Assembly: GCA_024639625.1 (NCBI GenBank)
Contig: JAHEIA010000197.1
Span: forward strand, 1 to 6,274
Direction of reading: 5' to 3'
Length of the DNA: 6,274 nucleotides
DNA from: Chromatiales bacterium
GTDB lineage: Bacteria; Pseudomonadota; Gammaproteobacteria; Chromatiales; Chromatiaceae
This document shows positions 1 to 6,274 of the stretch, piece by piece. A model generated the notes under the pieces. That model was not told the origin of the DNA and made no database searches. It saw nothing but the letters and a program-made list of their open reading frames with translations. Position 1 is the stretch's first letter; the number at the start of each line of letters is the position of its first letter. The translations under genes were made by a program, and so were the position numbers.

Positions 1-90
1 CCGGCGTGTATCTTGCCCTCCGTTTTTCCGTGTCCCGCGGGTCCCTTACTTGATCGTCTCCGAATCCTCTGCAGAAGCCCTGAGAGCCTG
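1..90. other. Upstream flank of hflX, no recognised gene
   Basis: This 90-nt stretch precedes the hflX start. In related genomes hfq usually lies just upstream, but nothing here translates to recognisable Hfq sequence in any forward frame. One forward frame stays open from the window edge to a TGA at 89-91 that would overlap the hflX ATG as TGATG. Its 29 codons read as a proline- and cysteine-containing peptide with no recognisable family, so it could be a divergent C-terminus of the upstream gene or chance. The hflX frame itself is also open back to the window edge, with a TTG at 13, but this extension does not resemble HflX. I see no convincing promoter here. Confidence 0.5.
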
Positions 91-1383
91 ATGTTCGAGC
101 GTCCCCAGAGTGGCGAGCGGGCGGTCCTGGTGCATCTCGACCTCGGCGTTCCAGCCGCGCAGGCACAGCTCGACGAGTTCGTTCTCTTGGCCAAGGCGGC
201 AGGCGCGCAGTTTCTCGGGTTGTTTCGGGCGAGTCGCAAGGTGCCGGACCCGCGTTTCTTCGTCGGCAGCGGGAAGACTCAGGAGATAAAGGAGGTCGTC
301 GCGCACCAGCAGGCCCAATTGGTGATATTCGACCATGAGCTCGCTCCGAGTCAGGAACGAAATCTGGAGCGCGAGTTGGGTTGCCGCGTGATCGATCGGA
401 ACGGCCTGATACTCGACATCTTCGCGCAGCGCGCCCGATCCTTCGAGGGCAAGCTCCAAGTCGAACTGGCACAGCTGCGCCATCTGTCGACCCGGCTGGT
501 GCGTGGTTGGAGCCACCTGGAGAGGCAAAAGGGCGGTATCGGTTTGCGCGGGCCGGGCGAGACACAGCTGGAAACCGATCGTCGCTTGCTTGGGCGGCGC
601 ATCGGCTATCTGCGGCAGCGACTACTGCGCGTCTCCGCGCAGCGCGACCAGGGCCGCAAGGCGAGGAACCGGGCTGAGATTCCGACGATTTCGTTGGTCG
701 GTTACACCAATGCGGGTAAGTCCACGCTGTTCAACCGGTTGACGGATTCCACTGTGCTGGCGGCTGACCGGTTGTTCGCCACGCTCGATCCGACGTTGCG
801 GCGGCTCGATCTTCCGGGCCAGCAGGCCGCAGTTTTAGCCGACACCGTCGGATTCATCAGCCGGCTGCCGCACGAACTGGTGGCGGCGTTTCGTTCGACC
901 TTGGAAGAATCCAGCTCGGCCAGCTTGCTGTTGCATGTCGTGGACGCGGCAAGTCCGCAGCGCGCCGAGTGCGTCGCCGAAGTAGAACGGGTACTTGAAC
1001 AGATCGGCGCAGACCAGGTTCCGGTGATCCAGGTATTCAATAAGACCGACCTGGTCCCCGGATCGGAAGCCAGACTGGAGCGAACTCCGGACGGCAGCGT
1101 ACATCGGGTCTGGGTCTCGGCCGGAAATGGAGAAGGCCTTGATTTGCTGCGCTCGGCAATAGCGGAGTTCTTCCACCAGCAGCACGTGCTGCGACGGATC
1201 GCCTTGTCTCCTGCGGAGGGTCGCTTGCGGGCACTTTTGTTTGAGGCCGGCCGCGTGGTGGACGAGACCCCCTTGGAAGAGGGTGGTTGGGAGCTCGAGG
1301 TCTCCTTTAGCACAACAGACCTCGCTCGTTTGACGCGGCGCGAGCCCGCGCTGCGCAGGAGGCTTGAGAGTGCGGTGGGTTGA
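91..1383 (+). CDS. hflX: GTPase HflX, ribosome-splitting/rescue factor
   Basis: Cytoplasmic GTPase that binds the 50S subunit and splits stalled or heat-damaged 70S ribosomes, as known for the family. The 430-residue product is close to E. coli HflX (426 aa) and similar along its full length. The N-terminal HflX domain covers roughly residues 1-200 and ends in the signature glycine-rich stretch GGIGLRGPGETQLETDRR (148-165). The G domain follows: P-loop GYTNAGKS at 204-211, switch II DTVGF at 251-255, NKTD at 317-320 (guanine specificity) and a G5-like VSAG at 342-345. A C-terminal domain of about 70 residues closes the protein. The ATG at 91 was chosen because MFERPQSGERAVLVH matches the family N-terminus; a TTG at 13 in the same frame would add 26 unrelated residues. 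A modest GAGAG at 82-86 may be the ribosome-binding site, with a short 4-nt spacer. The frame is intact and all GTPase motifs are present. Its stop codon overlaps the predicted hflK promoter. Confidence 0.97.
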   Translation: MFERPQSGERAVLVHLDLGVPAAQAQLDEFVLLAKAAGAQFLGLFRASRKVPDPRFFVGSGKTQEIKEVVAHQQAQLVIFDHELAPSQERNLERELGCRVIDRNGLILDIFAQRARSFEGKLQVELAQLRHLSTRLVRGWSHLERQKGGIGLRGPGETQLETDRRLLGRRIGYLRQRLLRVSAQRDQGRKARNRAEIPTISLVGYTNAGKSTLFNRLTDSTVLAADRLFATLDPTLRRLDLPGQQAAVLADTVGFISRLPHELVAAFRSTLEESSSASLLLHVVDAASPQRAECVAEVERVLEQIGADQVPVIQVFNKTDLVPGSEARLERTPDGSVHRVWVSAGNGEGLDLLRSAIAEFFHQQHVLRRIALSPAEGRLRALLFEAGRVVDETPLEEGGWELEVSFSTTDLARLTRREPALRRRLESAVG

Positions 1384-1408
1384 TACCGGGATACAAGGCT
1401 CCTAGAAT
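1380..1408 (+). promoter_or_regulatory. Predicted sigma-70 promoter for hflKC
   Basis: A TTGATA -35 box (1380-1385) and a TAGAAT -10 box (1403-1408) are separated by exactly 17 nt. Each matches the sigma-70 consensus at five of six positions. The -35 box overlaps the hflX TGA stop (1381-1383). Transcription would start near 1414-1417, leaving a leader of about 110 nt before hflK. This would let hflKC be expressed independently of hflX, although read-through from hflX is not excluded. The assignment is by inspection only. Confidence 0.6.
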
Positions 1409-1434
1409 CGACGGGCACAACGAGAGAACAGCAG

Positions 1435-1515
1435 ATGCATGACCGAAAATCGCTTTGCAGGCGTTTGCTTATCACCGGTCGGGCGCTGGGCTCAGTTTCA
1501 ACAGATTTTGACTGA
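1435..1515 (+). other. Possible 26-codon leader ORF upstream of hflK
   Basis: An ATG at 1435 opens 26 codons ending in TGA at 1513-1515, 12 nt before the hflK ATG. The peptide begins MHDRKSLCRRLL and is basic in its first half. A GAGAG at 1422-1426 lies 8 nt upstream, a plausible ribosome-binding site, and the ORF falls inside the predicted hflK leader. No family is recognised and no hairpin-based attenuator was seen around it. An ORF this short can easily arise by chance in 144 nt of non-coding sequence. Confidence 0.2.
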
Positions 1516-1527
1516 CGGGAGTAGTTG

Positions 1528-2679
1528 ATGGCCTGGAACGAACCGGGTGGTGGGAATCGGGACCCATGGCGCGACAAGGGAGGCAGCCAGGGGCCGCCGG
1601 AATTGGACGAAGTTGTGCGCAAGCTTCAGGAGAAGCTCGGCGGGCTTTTCGGCGGCGGCAAGAAGCCGCGCGGCGAAGGGGGTGCGCCACCGAGCAGCGG
1701 CGGCGGTCCCAGTTCGGTCGGGCTTGGGCTAATCGCCGGCATCGCGTTCCTCGTCTGGCTGGCCTCCGGCATTTATATCGTGGAGCCCGCGGAGCGTGGG
1801 GTGGAACTGCGTTTCGGTTCCTTTACCCAAGTCACGCAGCCGGGGCCGCATTGGCATTTGCCCTTTCCGATCGAAGAAGTCAAAGAGGTGAACGTGGACC
1901 AGATCTCCTCCTTTCGTCACAAGGCGCAGATGCTGACCAGCGACGAGAACATCGTCGATATCGAGCTTACAGTGCAGTCGCGCATCCAGGATGCCGCCGA
2001 CTACCTGTTCCAGGACCGGGAGCCGGAGAAGACTCTGCGGGACGTCACGGAGACCTTGGTGCGCGAGACCATCGGCAAGAGCAGACTGGACTTCATTCTT
2101 ACCGAGGGTAGAAGCAGTGTGCAGGATTCCATCAGGACCGGGATCCAGGGACTCTTGAACGAGTACCGTACGGGTCTCGAGGTCACGAGCGTGAACATGC
2201 AGCCGGCCAAGCCGCCGGAGCAGGTGAAGAGCGCCTTCGACGACGCCATCAAGGCGCGGGAGGACAAGGAGCGCATCGAGAATCAAGCCGAGGCCTACGC
2301 CAACGAGGTGGTCCCGAATGCCCGCGGTGCCGGCGCACGCCGGGTGGAAGACGCCAAGGGGTATGAGGCGCGCGTGATCGCAAAAGCTGAAGGTGAAGCC
2401 AGTCGCTTTCTGGCCGTGATGCGCGAATACGCGAAGGCCCCCGAAGTGACGCGGGAGAGGCTTTATCTCGATACCCTGCAGTCGGTGCTGGAGAGCACGA
2501 GCAAGGTGATGCTGGATGCCGAGGGGAGCAACAATTTGATGTACCTGCCGTTGGATCGCTTGATGGACAGAAAGTCCTTTGGTTTCCCGCAATCCATGCA
2601 GGCGCCGGAGGGACCAGGGCAGTCACAGGCACAGCAAGAACCCGTGCGAGAGTCGCAGCGCGGTAGGAGGTCTCGCTGA
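1528..2679 (+). CDS. hflK: HflK, SPFH-domain subunit of the FtsH-HflKC complex
   Basis: Inner-membrane protein that assembles with HflC into a periplasm-facing cage around the FtsH protease and modulates degradation of membrane substrates (established for E. coli). The 383-residue product starts MAWNEPGGGNRDPW, the hallmark HflK N-terminus, followed by QGPPELDEVVRKLQEKLGG and a Gly/Pro-rich cytoplasmic linker to about residue 63. One transmembrane helix lies at about 65-85. The SPFH/band-7 domain follows, with MLTSDENIV at 135-143, FDDAIKARED at 237-246 and EAYANEVVPNARG at 255-267. A long helical region comes next, then a short Gln/Pro/Arg-rich tail. A TTG at 1525 is also in frame, but the ATG at 1528 fits the family and sits 6 nt after GGGAG (1517-1521). 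The stop overlaps the hflC start (TGATG, 2677-2681), which implies translational coupling. The protein is somewhat shorter than E. coli HflK, mostly in the low-complexity C-terminal tail. Confidence 0.97.
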   Translation: MAWNEPGGGNRDPWRDKGGSQGPPELDEVVRKLQEKLGGLFGGGKKPRGEGGAPPSSGGGPSSVGLGLIAGIAFLVWLASGIYIVEPAERGVELRFGSFTQVTQPGPHWHLPFPIEEVKEVNVDQISSFRHKAQMLTSDENIVDIELTVQSRIQDAADYLFQDREPEKTLRDVTETLVRETIGKSRLDFILTEGRSSVQDSIRTGIQGLLNEYRTGLEVTSVNMQPAKPPEQVKSAFDDAIKAREDKERIENQAEAYANEVVPNARGAGARRVEDAKGYEARVIAKAEGEASRFLAVMREYAKAPEVTRERLYLDTLQSVLESTSKVMLDAEGSNNLMYLPLDRLMDRKSFGFPQSMQAPEGPGQSQAQQEPVRESQRGRRSR

Positions 2680-3554
2680 TGAATTCGGCCAAGCTAAAGT
2701 TGTTTCTGCCGGTTGGGATCGTGGTCCTCGCGCTCGGAGTCTATGCCTCCACCTTCGTCGTCAATCAATGGGAGTTGGCGTTGAAGCTGAGACTGGGTGA
2801 GATCGTCGACAGTGACTACGAACCCGGGTTGCACTTCATGGTGCCGGTACTCAACAACGTAAAGAAATTCGACGCCCGGATCCAAACTCTGGATTCGCGC
2901 CCCGAGCGCTTCCTGACGATCGAGAAGAAGGACGTGATCGTCGACTCCTACGCCAAGTGGCGCATCGCCAATGTCTCTCAGTTCTTCCGCTCCACGGGTG
3001 GCGACGAGGATAAGACCGCCCGTTTGTTGTCGGAAAGGATCAATACCAGCCTGCGTGACGAATTCGGCAAGCGCACCATTCAAGAGGTGGTCTCCGGAGA
3101 GCGGGCCGAGATTATGCAGTTGCTGACGGACGACTCGGACGCAAAGGCGGCGGAACTCGGGGTGGAGATCATCGACGTGCGGGTGAAGCAGATTGATCTG
3201 CCGCCGGAGGTGAGCGAGTCGGTGTACGGGCGCATGCGAGCCGAGCGCGAGCGCGTTGCGCGCGATCTGCGGGCTCTCGGGGCGGAGGCGGCGGAACGGA
3301 TCCGCGCCGACGCCGATCGTCAGCGAGAGGTGATCCTGGCGGAGGCCTTTCGCGAGGCTGAGCAGTTACGAGGCAGTGGCGACGCCAAGGCGGCCGAGAT
3401 TTACGCCAAGGCATACAACCAGAATCCTGAATTCTACGCCTTTTTCCGCAGTCTCAGCGCCTATGAGAATGTGTTCGACTCCGGTGGGGACGTCATGGTG
3501 TTGCGGCCGGATTCCGAGTTCTTCCGCTACTTCGACTCGAAAGCCAGTCGCTAG
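2679..3554 (+). CDS. hflC: HflC, SPFH-domain subunit of the FtsH-HflKC complex
   Basis: Partner of HflK in the membrane cage that surrounds and modulates FtsH. The 291-residue product has an N-terminal signal-anchor helix at about residues 8-28. The SPFH domain follows with YEPGLHF at 47-53, DARIQTLDSRPERF around 65-78, KKDVIVDSYAKWRI at 83-96 and GVEIIDVRVKQIDLP at 161-175. After that comes a charged Ala/Glu/Arg-rich helical segment of about 60 residues, likely coiled coil. The conserved C-terminal FYAFFRSLSAYEN is at 252-264, with a DSEFFRYF motif near the end. It is about 40 residues shorter than E. coli HflC (334 aa) because the insertion just before GVEIIDV is absent; the frame is intact, so this is a lineage form and not damage. 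The ATG overlaps the hflK stop, and AGGAGG at 2665-2670 is a strong ribosome-binding site with an 8-nt spacer. Confidence 0.97.
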   Translation: MNSAKLKLFLPVGIVVLALGVYASTFVVNQWELALKLRLGEIVDSDYEPGLHFMVPVLNNVKKFDARIQTLDSRPERFLTIEKKDVIVDSYAKWRIANVSQFFRSTGGDEDKTARLLSERINTSLRDEFGKRTIQEVVSGERAEIMQLLTDDSDAKAAELGVEIIDVRVKQIDLPPEVSESVYGRMRAERERVARDLRALGAEAAERIRADADRQREVILAEAFREAEQLRGSGDAKAAEIYAKAYNQNPEFYAFFRSLSAYENVFDSGGDVMVLRPDSEFFRYFDSKASR

Positions 3555-3580
3555 TTTCGATACGTGCCACACCCGGTGCG

Positions 3581-3609
3581 TGGACATGGCAAGGTGGTTT
3601 TGGGACAAT
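3581..3609 (+). promoter_or_regulatory. Candidate sigma-70 promoter after hflC
   Basis: TGGACA (3581-3586, five of six consensus matches) and GACAAT (3604-3609, four of six) are 17 nt apart, in the gap between hflC and the DUF2065 gene. Transcription would start near 3615-3618, about 50 nt before the terminator hairpin. RNA from here would therefore either stop as a short transcript of about 75-80 nt or read through into DUF2065-hisZ-purA. The -10 box is weak, so the call is tentative. Confidence 0.3.
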
Positions 3610-3666
3610 CTCCAACCGAATTGCCTGCTCAGCGGCGCGGCGCAAGTCTTTGATCCGGACGATAGC

Positions 3667-3693
3667 AAAGCCGGGGATACCCCCGGCTTTTTT
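3667..3693 (+). terminator. Rho-independent terminator downstream of hflC
   Basis: AAAGCCGGGG (3667-3676) and CCCCGGCTTT (3681-3690) form a perfect 10-bp stem with a 4-nt ATAC loop, followed by an uninterrupted run of six T (3688-3693). The reverse strand lacks a matching T run, so it acts on + strand transcripts. It ends the hflKC transcript, yet sits only 13 nt before the DUF2065 start codon. Downstream genes must therefore rely on read-through, attenuation or a promoter not clearly visible here. Confidence 0.88.
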
Positions 3694-3706
3694 GTGGGCT
3701 TTGTAG

Positions 3707-3892
3707 ATGTGGCACGATCTGTGGGTTGCGTTGGCGCTGTTGCTGGTGATCGAAGGGGTATGGCCGTTTCTTAGCCCCGATAGCATGCGCAAAGCGATGC
3801 AACTCATCTCCAAGCAGGACAACCGTAGCCTGCGATTCGCCGGACTGATCAGCATGCTGGTCGGTGTCGGTTTCCTGTATTTGGTCAACTAA
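3707..3892 (+). CDS. DUF2065 family small inner-membrane protein (YjeT-like)
   Basis: A 61-residue protein of the DUF2065 family, whose E. coli member is YjeT, also encoded between hflC and purA. Its function is not established. Two hydrophobic segments are visible, at about residues 5-22 and 44-60, joined by a short polar and basic loop, which predicts a two-helix inner-membrane hairpin. The family pattern of Glu-Gly followed by spaced prolines is present (E16, G17, P20, P24). The ATG lies 13 nt after the terminator T run, with only a weak GTGGG (3694-3698) as ribosome-binding site. Its conserved position next to hflKC suggests, but does not show, a link to membrane quality control. It ends 11 nt before hisZ and is probably cotranscribed with it. 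Confidence 0.88.
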   Translation: MWHDLWVALALLLVIEGVWPFLSPDSMRKAMQLISKQDNRSLRFAGLISMLVGVGFLYLVN

Positions 3893-3903
3893 CGGTCTGA
3901 GCG

Positions 3904-6274
<2,371 letters not shown>

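Noticed and set aside
13..90. TTG at 13 as the hflX start
   Set aside because: It adds 26 residues unlike HflX, whereas the ATG at 91 gives the conserved family N-terminus and normal length.
702..1622. 306-codon minus-strand open frame crossing hflX, the intergenic gap and the hflK start
   Set aside because: Serine/arginine-rich low-information translation typical of a shadow frame, with no recognisable domain, and it spans conserved genes on the other strand.
1729..2592. 287-codon minus-strand open frame opposite hflK
   Set aside because: Shadow of the hflK coding sequence; the + strand product is unambiguous.
3587..3603. Sigma-54-like TGGCA...TTTTGG element after hflC
   Set aside because: The GG at -24 and the expected GC at -12 do not fall at the required spacing; the second element is off by two bases and lacks the C.
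3555..3706. Small plus-strand frame starting in the hflC-DUF2065 gap and running into DUF2065
   Set aside because: It reads through the terminator hairpin and overlaps DUF2065 out of frame, with no family similarity.

Overview
The window reads as a chromosomal segment of a GC-rich gammaproteobacterium outside the Enterobacterales. It holds the conserved cluster hflX - hflK - hflC - DUF2065 (yjeT-like) - hisZ - purA, all on the + strand. HflX, HflK, HflC and PurA can be aligned from memory with their E. coli counterparts along nearly their whole length. E. coli lacks hisZ, however, and uses a long, self-sufficient HisG. A hisZ between the hfl genes and purA is typical of Pseudomonas-like and Chromatiales-like lineages; the genus cannot be named from this sequence alone.

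Layout. Positions 1-90 are the end of an upstream region with no recognisable gene. hflX (91-1383) encodes a ribosome-associated GTPase. Its stop codon is embedded in a strong-looking sigma-70 promoter (TTGATA, 17-nt spacer, TAGAAT; 1380-1408), followed by a leader of about 110 nt that contains a possible 26-codon ORF. hflK (1528-2679) and hflC (2679-3554) are translationally coupled through a TGATG overlap. They encode the two SPFH/prohibitin-family membrane proteins that form the cage around the FtsH protease. A 10-bp-stem rho-independent terminator (3667-3693) follows hflC, with a weaker promoter candidate upstream of it (3581-3609). Then come a 61-residue two-helix membrane protein of the DUF2065 family (3707-3892), hisZ (3904-5088), and purA (5132 to the window edge, truncated at the 3' end after 381 codons).

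How the genes work together. The hfl half concerns protein and ribosome quality control: rescue of stalled ribosomes by HflX, and modulation of FtsH by HflKC. The hisZ-purA half is biosynthetic. HisZ activates and regulates the first enzyme of histidine synthesis, a pathway that consumes ATP and releases AICAR into purine synthesis. PurA commits IMP to AMP. The terminator suggests that the two halves are at least partly separate transcription units.

No mobile element, CRISPR array, tRNA, rRNA or sign of horizontal transfer was seen. The coding content is ordinary core genome. What deserves a second look is the regulatory architecture: the promoter at the hflX stop, the small leader ORF, and the promoter-hairpin-gene arrangement after hflC. 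I did not find convincing evidence of an undescribed system.
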